Part shown: positions 34,790 through 47,013 of the stretch, piece after piece
Layout of the letters: each line of letters starts with the position of its first letter
How positions within the stretch are numbered: position 1 is the stretch's first letter
Assembly (NCBI GenBank): GCA_039602395.1
Contig: JBCNJP010000007.1
Span: forward strand, 118,702,957-118,766,956
Length of the DNA: 64,000 nucleotides
Reading direction: 5' to 3'
Source of the DNA: Deinandra increscens subsp. villosa
Lineage: Eukaryota > Streptophyta > Magnoliopsida > Asterales > Asteraceae
Notes under the pieces: model-generated
Database searches by the model: none
Told to the model about the DNA's origin: nothing
The model's input: only the letters and a program-made list of their open reading frames with translations
Position numbers and translations under genes: made by a program

Positions 34790-35625
34790 CCCCTCCTCTT
34801 CCCCCATCACCCCCCCCCCCCCCACCCCCACCCCCGTGTTGCATATATGCAACATAATTATATTAAATATATATAACCACTAACCCGCACCCCCCACCGC
34901 CACCCCCACCCCTACGTGTTGCATATATGCAACATAATTATATTGCCTATATGTAACCCCTAACCCCCCCCCCCCCCTCCCACCCACTCCTACCCCCCCC
35001 CCCATGTTGCATATATACAACATAATTATATTGCATATATACCCAAACCTTTTACTAAATCCACCAAAAAGCTTCGGTCGTTTCGGATGAAACGATCGTT
35101 CGGCGATCGTTTCGGATGAAACGGCCGATAAAAAGGGGGACCCTCTGAATTTTAAGGTTTTGTCGTCGCGACACGTGGCGGCCGTTTTAAATGAAACGAC
35201 CTTGAAACGACCGTTTGGAGCGAAACGACCGTAGGGAAAGGGTGAATTTAGTAAAACCTTGGGTGTCTATATAAGCACTCTATATATAACCCTTAACCCG
35301 CACCCAATCCGCCCACCCCCCGTATTACATATATGCAACATAATTATATTGCGTATATAACCCAGACCCCAGCCCCCCCCCCCCCCCCCCACACATTCGT
35401 GTTGCATATGTGCAACAAAATGTGTTGCGTATATACAACACCTAACCCGCACCACCAACCCCACCCCTACCCCACCCCGGTGTTGCATATATGCAACATA
35501 ATTATATTGCATATATATAACCCTTAACCCGCACCCCAGCCAACCCCCCCCCCCCCCCACCTCCCCGTCGTGTTGCATATATGCAATACAATTGTGTTGC
35601 ACATATACAACATCGAATAGTCTAA
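34790..35625. repeat. C-rich array with TGTTGCATATATGCAACA palindromes
   Basis: At least five units of about 80-130 bp alternate a C-rich tract (CACCCCCACCCC, runs up to about 18 C) with GTTGCATATATGCAAC or a close variant and ATAATTATATTGCATATATA. The array is split by an inverted-repeat element at 35042-35266. The palindrome could form hairpins, and the C/G tracts could form i-motif or G-quadruplex structures. No coding role is seen; short frames across it are low-complexity. Confidence 0.8.
35042..35266. mobile_element. Small inverted-repeat MITE inside the C-rich array
   Basis: Ends ACCCAAACCTTTTACTAAAT and ATTTAGTAAAACCTTGGGT form imperfect inverted repeats. The inside has repeated GTTTCGGATGAAACGATCG and GAAACGACCGT phrases and one GACACGTGGCGGCCG. 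GC content is higher than the flanks. The target duplication is unclear because the flanks are TATA-rich. Confidence 0.65.
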
Positions 35626-35639
35626 ACTTAGATACAAAA

Positions 35640-38260
35640 TATTGGTATCGTCACTCGATGCGCGGACCATTTAAGATCCCATACGGGTAAGCTTACATTA
35701 CTCCGCGGCAATTTACTTGCTATTAAGGGTAGTGGTTGTTACAAACATTACGCGTTGCCACTGTTATACTTTATGGATTTAGAGTTGTGTGTGTATGCAA
35801 TATAATATCTATTAGGTTTATGTGTCGACATATTTTTTTTCAATTATATTATGTTTATGCAGTGTGAATACATGTTTTATATATGCAACATCCCTACATT
35901 CTTCATTTATGCAACTCCAATTTACATAGCATGATGCATTTTAACTGAACGGGAAAAACAAGATATATGCAAAATCCCAAAACAAAGTACAAAGGTATGT
36001 ATTTTGCACCACATTCGCAAATACAAAAACTTTAACAGACTACGATCAAATTCAATGTAGCAGGTTCACACGTTGAGTTAATAAATCCCTTGTAGGTTCA
36101 AGCAATGAACCGCCTCTCCAACTCTAATTTACTATGTTTTTTTTGGCTTTGACTTAGGATCCTTTCCATCACTTTAACTTCTTTATTTATCTCACAATCA
36201 TATGAATCTGGGAACCTAATCACGAGAGTAAAGTTGTAAATCCATCTGTCCCACTAAAATTTAATTGAGTTTCCATCCACTTGTGTCATTAACACAACAA
36301 CAACGAACACACACGAACAGACAAACCAACAACACAAAAAAAAAAAAAAAACAAACAAACTACACCAACATTACATCTTCACCCGAAACGAACACCAATC
36401 CTCCCAAGTTATTTCTACTTTAGTCACACTATTCTTTATCCAAAGGAAGGATAAGTTCTTGATTTCACACACTGGTTTTTCCACCAAGAGACTTTTTTGA
36501 TTATGAATTGCATATGTACCGGCTCTCTTAAGACATCGAGGCCCATAAAATCTTAAAAAGCACCTGATCTGCATACTCAAAACTCACCAAAACAATCTTC
36601 TCCATTACAAGGTTCATGAATCGGTTTCAACTTCAACGTGGGTCCTTAATCATGTGTCCAACCATATGCACCAATTCACTCCCCTTTCCAAATCTTTATA
36701 AATTAAGTACTTCCAAGCAAAAAAAAAAAAAAAAAAAAAAAATACCAACCCCAATCTCTTTCAGCCTGCATTTAACATTTTTAATGCATCTTCGCTATCT
36801 TCAATTGACTAGTTGATAGTCAACCATCGTCATGCAACTGAATAATTGTATTTAGGTGGACTTCCATACAGAGTATAAAGGCTGAGATGATGAATAGTGT
36901 CCTGAAAATGCAACATAACATGACATTTAGCCATTGTATAGTGTGTGTGCTTGAACATCTCTACATCACACCTAGAGATGGCAATTTCACTCCGTTCACT
37001 TATGAATTGGTCAATTCAGGTTATCTTTTACCTCCATCTGGTCAAAAGGCGCCATATACTAAAAATGAAAAGAACTAGAAAATGAGTCGATAGTTTTCAA
37101 GGTGTATTTTTAATGCATGGAACCACCTAAATCAATTTATAAAAGGAACTAAATTATAAGTGGAATAAGATAAGTTCACACTAACAAATTCGCACCAACT
37201 ATAGATTAACTAAAAATTGGACAATTTTCCGATTCAACTGATCCAATCCATGGTGACACATATCAAAAAATTACCAGCTTTGACTTGGTACCATTCACTT
37301 ATCAAAGACCCAACTTGGGTTAGATTTATCTCTAACGGGTCACACAAACATGCCTTAAAAGGAAAAGAGTCAAAAGGGTGGAAGTGTGGAACAAGTAAAA
37401 AAGACACCTTAAGTGTATTTACAATGCATCAAGCCTCATAGAATTTAAAACCACATTATTATTATACAATATAAGTTTTTTCTTATTTGGCTCACTGGCT
37501 ATTTGTTAAAAAAAAACTAAAAACTATGGACAATAAGCATTTCTGGTAAAATAGTCTGACATGTTTCAATATGTACTAGAGAATTATCAGTTTTGACATG
37601 TGGTAAACCCATGGTTCCAACCCGCTAGGACCCATACATTATTCCACGTAGAATCACACCAAATAAGAATTTGTACCTTCTGTGAGCTACTGCCACTACC
37701 AAATGGAGAATGTAAAGGGAAGCTTGTTTGTGTGAATGTTATGGGACTATTAGCTTCAGATGGAATTTCGACTATAGATCTCATCCACCATTTAGTTCAA
37801 TAAAGCAAAAACAACTTAATTTGTTCACCAAATTTAGCGTAAGTCAACTTCATCTCATTTTTAAATACTAATCGCTAGAGGTTCCAAACAAACATCAACC
37901 AACAAATCGCATGATACGATTGATAATTCAACTTGAGAACATGATGCAATTAATAAAATGCATAATTAAATTAAGCTAGATTAATAAGAGCAAGAATTGA
38001 AGTTTATGTTTTCACGCATCCTTAGTGAGCGGTCCGTCACTAGCAGAAGTTATGATCTTCCTGCCGGTTACTTGAAAATGACGAACGGGAATAGATCTTC
38101 GACGGCAAAGGACTTGAATAACGGAACTCCTACGGGGACAGATCTCCGACGACGACGGAGACTCCGGCGATTGAACAGATCTCCTCCGATTCTTGTTCTT
38201 GAGACGTCGTGATCTAGGAATTAGGGCTCTCTTTTTTGCTTCTGCGGTTTATGTCAATGA
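35640..38260. other. Gene-free DNA, no feature recognised
   Basis: AT-rich with A homopolymers near 36335 and 36720-36742. The part from 37980 to 38220 is richer in GC, with purine-rich codon-like sequence on both strands, but I cannot assign a protein, a start or splice sites there. Confidence 0.35.
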
Positions 38261-38269
38261 TGACCATCT

Positions 38270-38389
38270 TTTTTTTTGAATGGCTAATTTTTATATTACA
38301 CCAACTTTCACCATGCCAAGGTTTGAACCCTGGTTTCTCCCCAAAGAGGCTTTGCCCCTTACCACTAGGCTACAACCTAAGTGGCGATC
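38270..38389 (-). mobile_element. Short tRNA-derived SINE
   Basis: On the minus strand, A box TAGCCTAGTGGTAAGGG (from about 38374) and B box GGTTCAAACC (about 38330-38321) are followed by TTGGCATGGTGAAAGTTGGT and a poly(A) tail (T run 38270-38277). GACCATCT repeats at 38262-38269 and 38390-38397 as the target duplication. At 120 bp it is shorter than the 14-kb family and differs in body sequence. Confidence 0.82.
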
Positions 38390-38399
38390 GACCATCTAC

Positions 38400-39155
38400 C
38401 ATCTGTTTGGTGTTTTATTGTTTTTTTTTTATTTTGCCAAAATTGCCCTTAAGTGTATTTTCTTTAAGAAAACGCCCTTGACTTGGTTTTCTATTAAAAC
38501 TTATCAATTAAGGTGGTTTTTAGGTTTTTTTAGGATAAGTAGGGTTTTCAAGTGAACCTAACCTCTTTATCTATATCCAATTTCTATAATAAACATGAAA
38601 TTTTATTGAAGGGTGTTAACCAGTATCTATTCCTTGTAAAATATCATATTGTTGGTATGTCATCATCTAATTTTACCAGTCCAATTCATCTTATCCTATT
38701 CATAGTTTGTTCATTAATATCCACGATTAACTATCAGAATAAATTGATTCAATATCAATACTTCATAATCAAAAACTATATTGATCATTCAAATTTATTA
38801 GAAATAGTTTGTAAACTGAAACCCAATCCGTGCTACCGGAAATCCAATTAGACTGAACCCTATTAATCGGATCATTACTTGGATTATTTATTGGATAAAT
38901 TTTCACACAAAAATCTAATTAACCCGATCCAAACTATCCAACAACCAAAAAGAAAAAAATCCGAATATATAACACCTCTAACTCTAACCATGATTAACTC
39001 TCCATTAATTACAAAACTATCATCGCATCAATCTCAACAATCCAGTCCATACGGCCCAACCAAGTGGACCAGTTTGTTTTCAGTTTTAAGAGCTATAGTT
39101 TAAAGTTCGCTCATTATTTTACCAAATCTGATCAAAATAAAACCTAAGTGACCAG
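38400..39155. other. AT-rich DNA, no gene seen
   Basis: Several short frames exist but none looks like a known protein. No repeat structure is obvious. Confidence 0.35.
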
Positions 39156-39159
39156 GCTA

Positions 39160-40407
39160 AGGTAGTGTTTGTTACGTAGTAATGGAAGGTGTAATGAGTC
39201 ATTATGTTGGAATGGCAAAATGACATGTGTAGTGGTAAAGTCTTTCCATTGAGCAAAATTTAACACGTGGCAGCACAGTCAGCAAAGAGCTCCATGATAA
39301 AAAATGATGTAGTCATGGAGCCCCCTCCTAATCGTTACACAATTATTATTTTTTTTAATATCAGAATTTGATTAAAATACAATATTAATAAAAAAAAATA
39401 ATCGTCCCCATCACCTCCTTAACTTCCATAATGCAAACGATCCCAGTAAGTTTCACCTTCGACATCATTCGGATCAATCATCCCCGTCTCCTCCTTAACT
39501 TCCCTAATACAAACGATGAACTCGAATTCCTCCTCTCCGGTCCACCAATTTAACATTGTTGGTAGAAAAAATTAAAATACTAGAAAGAGTTGAGAGAGGA
39601 ATAGAAAATTGTGTGGTAAAAATGTAAAAAATATGGGTTTTATAGAGGAGAAAAAGGAAAAAAAAGGTTAAATTTTATTTCTACCATTTTTTAAAGGTAG
39701 AAATTCAAAATTTAAAATTTACAAGCGCTATAGATATAACGAGTCACCTCCATTTTGCCCTCATAACACCCTAGGGGCGGTGTGCGAGGCACTATAAACT
39801 CTATTTCGCGCCCATTACGTTTAACCTTAGAATGAAATTGACCATTACATTTGGAGCGTGATTCCTTTCATTTTTTAAAAATTTTCATTCCTTAAGAGAG
39901 GGGTGTTTTTTTCGATTCTTTCAATAAATAAAATGAAAATTTTAATTCAATTTGATTTTTTTTAACTTTATGAAAACAAAAAAAATAGTAAGAATAAAAA
40001 GTAAAAAAAATATGAACAAAAATGTAAATATAAAAACAAATAAAATGAAAATCAAAATATAAATAAAAATGAGAATTAATAATAAAAATAGAAGTAAAAT
40101 AATAAAAAATTAAAATAAAAACATAAAAATTAAAATATTTATAATAAATAAATTAATAAAAAGTGAAAAGTTGAAATTAAAAATTAAAAACTAAAAAGTT
40201 AAAAATATAAAATAGTTATATTAATTTTAATTGAAAATGTTGGTCAAATTGTACATAACTTTGTTCTTACTAACTATCAAACAATATGAAACAATGATTT
40301 ATAATGGTGACGAACAGAGCGACTAAATGATAATGATTCATTTCATTCCATTATCTTTTTTATTCTCTCGTCCATTCCATTATCTAAAAACAAACAGATC
40401 CTAAAGT
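39160..40407. mobile_element. Nested MITEs
   Basis: The outer ends, TAGTGTTTGTTACGTAGTAATGG (left) and CCATTATCTAAAAACAAACAG (right), are imperfect inverted repeats, as in hAT-type MITEs. Inside, from about 39223 to 39800, lies a second element with GTCAGCAAAGAGCTCCATGA and GATGTAGTCATGGAGCCCCC, phrases shared with the Harbinger-type MITE at 57035-57387. Borders are approximate, and no target duplication is assigned. Confidence 0.5.
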
Positions 40408-40409
40408 AC

Positions 40410-42465
40410 CAAGTATTCAAACTTTAACTTCTTTTCTTAATCTGAGCTAGAAGAGGAAAAAAAGTGTATACATGCACCAATAACTTCACAAAATACAAAA
40501 ATTTAAAATCATCCCAAAATCCACCCTTTGTGAACCTGCACAGAAATGTCCTGTAGAGACCAATTCCAAATTTTACACTATCTCTCATTGGAGTATACAG
40601 TTATACATTGCCACTTGACCCATAGGATTCGGATTCCATCCTAACAACCCAATCCGAAAACCGTTAAATATATAAAAATCATCTATATTAATTTCACCAC
40701 TTGAACTTCATGTCAGACGGGAACGTGAACGTGACTAGCTAGTAGACGGCTGCCATGTTAAAAAAAAGGTATATACATTTAATTTAATTAGGGTTAAGTA
40801 CACAAATCATACATCTGCTTTGGAAAAATTACCTCTTCGGGTCTAGGTTTAAAACGTTACATGTTTATAATTTAAAGTTTTAAATTTGCTATCACAAGTT
40901 TGAGTTTTGACACTTACTTTTGTTAAGTTTAAATAAAAAAAAATTAGCATGACATCAACCATTATTACCACATGCCTAGCAAGTGCTAGGCGGGGACAAA
41001 AAGAAAGTTTAAATAAAGTAACTAAAATATCACTATTTAATTATTTATATATAAAAAAAAGAATTAAATGTTGCATGAACACATTATGTAAATTTATAAT
41101 TTATAACTAAATAATAACTAACAATAGTAATACCAAGTAGAATTAAATTTTTTGGAAAATTGCATATATCATATTCTTTCACCCTCAATCACATATTTAC
41201 CCGATCCAAGTAATAATTGCATAAAATTAAAATATTTTAACATATTGACATATATATACCCCTAAAAAAACTAAAAAAACTGATAGGTTTTACCTAGATA
41301 GGTAGCATACCAGGATCCAGAAGTAGTTATCTTTAGTTAATAAATTAGTTAGTTCACAATTCCAAACAAAAATAGCCAAGAGGCAATTCTAGTTAATTAA
41401 TTAGATTAAGTTAGTTTAGTTTAGTTTAATTCAATCTAGGTTAGTGACAGTAATCTAGGTTTAGGTAGTTAATTTAGTTTAGTTTAATTCAATCTAGGTT
41501 AGTCCCCAATTGCCTAATTGACCTAATAACCTAGGTTCCTAATGGGCTGATTAGTTCCTGCCGCAAGAAAGTGCTAGATCATGTCAGGGGACCACTAAAA
41601 CTCTAGTTTACTAGTTAGGTTAAACAAATTCAGCATGCGGGTGCTCAACGGTTGCAAGGATTCCGGAACAACTAGCAACGATAGATTAAAAACAGAAAGA
41701 TTTCACATACCGTTCACCAAAAGTAGTTACAATGAATTAGCCAGACATCGTATTGATCACAAACATGAGAAAGATGAAAAGAAAACTCTAAAATTCGTAA
41801 TTCTCACCCCAGAAACGGCTGGGGGTGATTAGGGTTCGAACTAATGCCTAAACACCCTTTAAATAGGTTAAGAAAATAAAACAATTAAAATTCTGCCGAC
41901 TTCAATCATAGGCGTACCGCCCTAAATTTTTGCATTCGACGCGTACCGCCCGTGTTATGACATCCGAATTCTTCAATTCTTGAACTTCATTATCTGAAAC
42001 ACCCACATGCTTTCTTGATTTCAATTATTTTCCTTTCATGCGTTCACACATGTGTAGCATTATTTGCCTTCGAGTCCACGTGCCATCCTTTCATGATTTC
42101 CTCTTTAAATTGTAAATTCTCTTTTAACTCCACCTACACATCCAACAATTAATAACATGTCATGAGAATGAATACTACATTCATTCTAAAACACCAGCTC
42201 ACGAATCCATGATTCACTTTTAACCTTTTAATTTATTCAAGGCACATTTAAATAATAGTTAACTCTAATACCTTCTTGAAATGAGTTATTTCTCGTGCGG
42301 TGAATTAGATAAACGTGTGTTCAGTTTAACAATAACAATTTAAGTTTATTTACACTCTCAACACACTAAACGTAAAAACTAACTAAAATAATATACTTTA
42401 TACACAATTTGGTGTGTAGCGAGAGTGATTAATATAAAATAAAGTGTACATTTTAATCGCTCATC
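40410..42465. other. AT-rich and repeat-like DNA
   Basis: At 41407-41505 a 60-bp phrase with TTTAGTTTAGTTTAATTCAATC occurs twice in tandem. The part 41280-42470 is LTR-like in texture, with a repeated GCGTACCGCCC phrase, but I find no LTR borders or primer site. No gene is seen. Confidence 0.35.
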
Positions 42466-42474
42466 AATGCTCTT

Positions 42475-43090
42475 TTTGTTCACTAGACCAAAGGGATCCT
42501 GTGAAGCAATTCAAGAGGAACTTCAATTGAATTAATCTTCTTGATTGGAAGTGAATTCTTTTTTCGTTTACCCTTCTTGCAAGAAACACATACATCATTG
42601 AAAACAAACTAGTGTTTTGGTACACCTTCAACTAAACCATGTTTGACGAGGTAATTCATTTTTTGTTAATGGATGTGTCTCATGTGTTTATGCCACAAAA
42701 TTGAATCTTTTTCTCTCTCTTTTGATAAGAAGCATGTCGCATACGAATTTCGGTGATGCCGAATTCATATTAATAACAAATCATGATATCTCGGTGCTCG
42801 TATTATGATCCATTCTTCAGGAATCTGGTAACCTGGTTTCAAAATCAAACACTCAGAATTTGTGAAAGCTGTAGTGTACTGCTTATCACAAATCTGAGAC
42901 ACACTCAGAAGAATATGTTGCAATTGCTCCACATAGCGTACACAGTCAAAACTGACATGCTCGTTTGAAAGTCTTCTCTCACCGGTTATTTGACCTCCTT
43001 TATGACCAATATAAGTCACCTTGTATAGTCAGATGGAATCCCTTAGAGTACAAATACATTTCTACATCATCAATAGGATAACAGTAATGG
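42475..43090 (-). pseudogene. Ty1/copia pol fragment (GAG-pre-integrase region)
   Basis: On the minus strand, 43019-42765 encodes Gly-His-Lys-Gly-Gly-Gln-Ile-Thr-Gly, then Leu-Leu-Ser-Val-Ser-Gln-Ile-Cys-Asp and Leu-Lys-Pro-Gly-Tyr, which is the copia region between protease and integrase. Further down, in other frames, Lys-Lys-Gly-Lys-Thr-Lys-Lys and a Leu-Glu-Leu-Leu-His segment belong to the zinc-binding start of integrase. Stops and frameshifts make it inactive. Confidence 0.75.
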
Positions 43091-43749
43091 TTTACACAAT
43101 TAGCACAGGGACATGGAATTTACTTCTTCTTCAAATTGGTAACTGCAAACTTTAAGAATGAAGAAACTCCATCGTAATATGATTTTTGTGGTTCTATCGG
43201 TTGTCATCCAATATTTATCCATGTTTGTGTTATCTAACAGATACACAGACAAATTTAGAGAAAAACCCTAGAAGGTTAGAAAGAACGGATAAGTTATTGG
43301 AGAGGTAGGACGCAGTGATAATTCGGTCGATTAATGAGCGATGGAAAAATGGGGAGCGGGTATTGGGGGAAACTGAGTGTGTGATTTGAAATTTTTAAAT
43401 GAATTCACTCAATAACCCGCCGGTTTTAGAATTTGTGGGCCCAGTTAAAACTATATTCAAATAAATTGTGTAATATTGTATGTTTTGGTATGTTGTTCCG
43501 GATTGTTAACGTTCATCCGGAATGGATGTTCTTCCTGAAATAAAACAATTGTGACCCTTTAATTTCAGAAACCCAAACGGTTTAATGAGTTTTACTGTAG
43601 GGGTAATTTAGACCTTCAATCACTCTAACGGCTAGTTTCATTTTTCCGTTGTTTATTTGAAAATTCCAAACCTTAAACCACTCTATATAAACAAATTAAA
43701 ATATATCAACAGTTAATTTCGACCACCAATTTTATACTCTTCGATCAAG

Positions 43750-44217
43750 ATGATAGCAGAATGGACCAAGAATGAAGAAATAGAGTTGTACGGAGCCTGG
43801 ATGGAGGTAAAGTATATAAATTATATGTTGCCTACAAGCCCTCCCCTAACTAGTACGTTTCTTTCTCTTTAATTAATTATTACCAATTATTTGATGTTTA
43901 CCAATCAATTAGGTGACAACGATGAAAACACAGTACTCTTTTGGGTTGATGTTAGCATAAAGTTTCACATTGCTATGAGTCGTTATGAGTTATACCGTGA
44001 CATGGGCGTCCTAAGATCGAAATGGATAGACATAGACCAGAAAATCAAAACATTCGACAAGATATACAAAGAGACTGAAGAAGTACGATGCAAGTGGGTC
44101 TGGTTGAACAATGCGTTGGACCAATACCGATGTGAAACCAGATCCGATTTCAAGCTTGTGCCGATATGGCATTTGATTACCGACTTTTTAAGAATAATTG
44201 TGAGGATACAAAACTAG
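43750..44217 (+). pseudogene. Myb/SANT-like Harbinger ORF1-type gene, two exons
   Basis: A TATA box (about 43682) precedes ATG at 43750. Exon 1 encodes Trp-Thr-Lys-Asn-Glu-Glu-Ile-Glu-Leu-Tyr-Gly-Ala-Trp, a SANT helix start, and ends at a GTAAAG donor (43807). The second exon, open through 43891-44217, has Phe-His-Ile-Ala-Met-Ser-Arg-Tyr, then Leu-Arg-Ser-Lys-Trp and Ala-Leu-Asp-Gln-Tyr, matching the layout of the plant GSTT3-like/No-apical-meristem-associated family tied to Harbinger elements. The usual long tail is absent. Flanking TTCATCCGGAATG motifs suggest it sits in a larger element. Confidence 0.5.
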
Positions 44218-44616
44218 TCAATGAAACAATGTTTAATTTTGAATTTCAAACTATATTTTAATTTACAGTTGAATTTATTGTATTGTTATTTGTATTTTCA
44301 TTCGGAATGAATGTTCTATCCATGTTTAAAATAGTTGAGACCCAATTACTATATCTGAGTGACTGTTCTTCCAGAAATAAGTAGTTTTGGTAAGTTGTTC
44401 CGGATTGTTAACATTCATCGGGAATGAATGTTCTTCCGGAAATAAAAACAGTTGAAACTCATTTACTATGTCTGACCAACATTAAATCTCCATGCATTAA
44501 CTGTCTTTGACATCTCCCACTTACATCACCATTTCTCTATAAATTAAAGTTCCTCTCTCCCAGCAACATCACACCAAATTCAGCCTTCTTCTCCTAACTA
44601 CATCAATCACACCAAG

Positions 44617-45030
44617 ATGGAGGCTGTTACTGCAAGCATTGATACACAGATCAACGAAGTTACCCGTCAATTACGAGAAGATCCCTTGAAACTGCATGAT
44701 ATTCTTTTCTACCAACCAACCCAGGCACTAACTGAGGAAGCAAAGCTGGTAAATCAAAAAGTTGATTTACACAGAGTCAGTCTTTCTGAGCTGTGATCGA
44801 AAACTACATGCAAGTGAAGATTGTCGGGTTACTAGACCAGTACAAGTTAATGTTGACGATGGAGAGGGATTCTATGAATCAAGGTAGGATTCTCTTGAGG
44901 CAAGTGCTTTCCGAGCCACCAGTCCATTTCGCTACCAGATGGCGACTTTTCTGCTTGAAAAACTTGAGAAATGCAATGCCAGGTCTGAAAAGCTGACACA
45001 TTTGAGGAGAGATGCAGTTGAAACGTGCAA
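44617..45030 (+). pseudogene. Broken gene of unknown family, interrupted by copia
   Basis: A TATA box (CTATAAATTAAAG near 44538) and CT-rich leader precede ATG at 44617. The frame gives about 59 codons (Met-Glu-Ala-Val-Thr-Ala-Ser-Ile-Asp). After a +1 shift near 44790 it continues Glu-Asn-Tyr-Met-Gln-Val-Lys to about 44920, and after another shift with Leu-Leu-Glu-Lys-Leu-Glu-Lys-Cys-Asn to about 45030, where copia sequence in the opposite sense starts. It is helical and charged, probably coiled-coil. I do not recognise the family. Confidence 0.4.
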
Positions 45031-45560
45031 TTTTTGCAGGTGCATCTTGGAGCAGGTTGTGCAGTCTGGATTTCGTCCCAGAGAGTTTTCGATTTGGTGT
45101 AGTATGTTGACACGGAGGATCCATCTTGACGGGTCACAGTAAGGGTTTGCTTCAACTCGTACGCCCATGGGGCACTTTCTTTCCCAAACCGTTCAATAAG
45201 ATCTTTCGATCTCCTTCGCCGTATGAGCGTATTTCACGCTCCCCCGAATATCCTTCTCTATGGCAGTGGTCAGCCACCCCCTGATCATGGCATCACACCT
45301 TAACCACAACATGTATAGCTTATCGGTCTTCTCGGGTTTGGGGATTGAGCCGTCTACAAATCCCATCTTATTCTTTGCAAATAAGGAATTTGTCATCTCT
45401 TGACACCAATCGTTGTAATTGTTGTCGTTGAGGAGGTCGTGTACTTGCATATGTTTTGGTCCATCCGACGCATGAAGGTAGTATGGAGACGATGCATCGA
45501 TGGAGGTTTCCTTGTTACTGGTGTCGCCTTCACCATCGATCGCCAAGCTTCAATGGATGT
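45031..45560 (-). pseudogene. Ty1/copia gag N-terminal fragment
   Basis: On the minus strand from ATG at 45546: Ser-Pro-Tyr-Tyr-Leu-His-Ala-Ser-Asp, then Asn-Lys-Met-Gly-Phe-Val-Asp-Gly-Ser-Ile-Pro-Lys-Pro and Leu-Trp-Leu-Arg-Cys, the copia-like N-terminal and UBN2 gag layout. A frameshift near 45195 moves the frame; it then continues Ala-Pro-Trp-Ala-Tyr-Glu-Leu-Lys-Gln to Cys-Thr-Cys-Lys-Asn-Cys, where it is cut off near 45031 by the + strand gene. Pol is missing. Confidence 0.8.
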
Positions 45561-45596
45561 GAGTTTTAGGGTTTTATTGATTGATAAGAAAAACCT

Positions 45597-45608
45597 GCTC
45601 TGATACCA
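45597..45608 (-). other. Primer-binding site of the copia fragment
   Basis: GCTCTGATACCA on the + strand is the exact complement of TGGTATCAGAGC, the initiator-Met tRNA primer site. It sits between the LTR and the gag start, as expected. Confidence 0.9.
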
Positions 45609-45610
45609 TA

Positions 45611-45791
45611 ATAAATATGATATCAGAACTTTTGTTGAGAATGAGCTTTTTGTTATTCAATTAAGAATCCCATTACAAGAGATTATATAGTATAGGAGGA
45701 AACAAGATAAGCCTTACATGTTGATAAACATACAAGGTTCAAATTAAATAAATAGATAAGCGTTATCCTCTAATTAAGTCTCAGCATAACA
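45611..45791 (-). mobile_element. 5' LTR of the copia fragment
   Basis: On the minus strand it starts TGTTATGCTGAGACTTAATT and runs 181 bp to the primer site. It contains a TATA-like CTATATAATCTC. The final CA seems mutated to TA. Confidence 0.65.
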
Positions 45792-46274
45792 TATGAATCG
45801 GATTCTTTCAGTGACTCGTCGATAATTCAAATTTATTGTTAAATAACAAGTTGAATGAGTAGAATTGGAGGAAGTGCCAAGACATGTCCTATGGAAAATT
45901 TAAAAGTTAAAGTTACATACATGTACCTAGAGGCTCAAACCACTTGACCCATAGGTTTTTTCCTTTTTTGTTTAAAAAAAGGCATTAGATCCATAGATTT
46001 TTTTCTTCTTTTTTTGGAAAGGCACTTGAGTCATAGATTCTTTATTCCAGTAATTCACGAAGTAAGCTTCATCTCATCCGTGACTATGGGTCCACGGTTG
46101 TCATGTTGGAAAAACTATATATATATAAATTGAGATGAGTTAATTACACAAATAAATCAAATAATACATTTGTTTAGTTTTTTAACAATTAAATCATCCG
46201 TACGTAGTTTATATGATTTAAATTCAAACTTCTTTTTAACGGTATATTTGAGTTCAACGACATTACCTTTTTAA

Positions 46275-46420
46275 ATACACATCTTTAAATCTAGAGAAAA
46301 CCTAGTTATTTATGGGAAACCACTCGCTCCAACCCGGGGAGCATTTTCTCTTACCCGGATTTAAACCAAGATCTCAAGATCTAAGTTCCTAAAATACCAT
46401 TGAGCTATAAGCCAATGATT
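46275..46420 (-). mobile_element. SINE-like tRNA-derived sequence
   Basis: On the minus strand from about 46420: A box TATAGCTCAATGGTA, then B box GGTTTAAATCC about 35 bases on, then a non-tRNA body with CTCCCCGGGTTGGAGCGAG. First of four tRNA-like units in the same orientation in this area. Confidence 0.55.
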
Positions 46421-46669
46421 CTTTAAATTTTAAACTCATAACCTTTTAGTTGAAGAGTTACTATTTTATTTAAATTTTAAACTCATAACCTTTTAGAAAA
46501 CAACAAAAACTTTTATTTTAATTAATATGATAACAACACTATTTCATTTAAATAAATATAAGAAAGTAGGCTTCTCTAATGCAAATGCATAAAAAAATTC
46601 AAATAATATGAAAAGTGTCTCTTAATTATTTTTTTTGTGCAATTGCTTTGGGTAAACCATTATATAAGC

Positions 46670-46745
46670 CTGAAATCGAACGGAATTCGAATATGAGTCC
46701 CTTGCCTAATATTCGTAAAGGCTACCAATTGAGGTGGAGGGTATG
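46670..46745 (-). mobile_element. tRNA-like relic
   Basis: On the minus strand, CCTCAATTGGTAGCC (A-box-like) and ATTCGAATTCC (B-box-like) lie about 40 bases apart. Strongly eroded. Confidence 0.35.
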
Positions 46746-46856
46746 TGTTTAAATATAGTTCAAAATCGCATTAGCATAAAGTGCGCTGCTACAGAACGTA
46801 CTAGTTAGTTCAAATTTGTTTTAGTTAGTAGTACTAAAAAAATTCGCATAAAAAAA

Positions 46857-46930
46857 AGGTTTGACGCAAGATTCGAACCTGCGTCAGATGTTTAACTATA
46901 TCAAAGCGCAACTAACTGAGCTAGAAACCT
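46857..46930 (-). tRNA. tRNA-like sequence, probably a pseudogene or SINE head
   Basis: On the minus strand, 74 bases run AGGTTTC...CAAACCT: six of seven acceptor pairs, an A box TAGCTCAGTTAGTTG, a T arm GCAGG-TTCGAAT-CTTGC, and a T run straight after as a Pol III stop. The anticodon stem does not pair well and the D stem has a mismatch, so I do not assign an amino acid. It may be a decayed tRNA gene or a SINE head. Confidence 0.5.
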
Positions 46931-47013
46931 TTTTGGTTAAATTTTGGGCAAACTTGTAATATCCATCACATCAATTTCTACTAAATAACAAAACAAATCG
47001 CATTTAAAAAAAA

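Noticed and set aside
35267..35602. A 111-codon Gly/Tyr/His-rich frame
   Set aside because: It is the C-rich palindrome array read through; the peptide mirrors the repeat unit.
37997..38212. A 71-codon Arg-rich frame as a host gene
   Set aside because: No recognisable domain, splice sites or promoter; codon-like texture exists on both strands.
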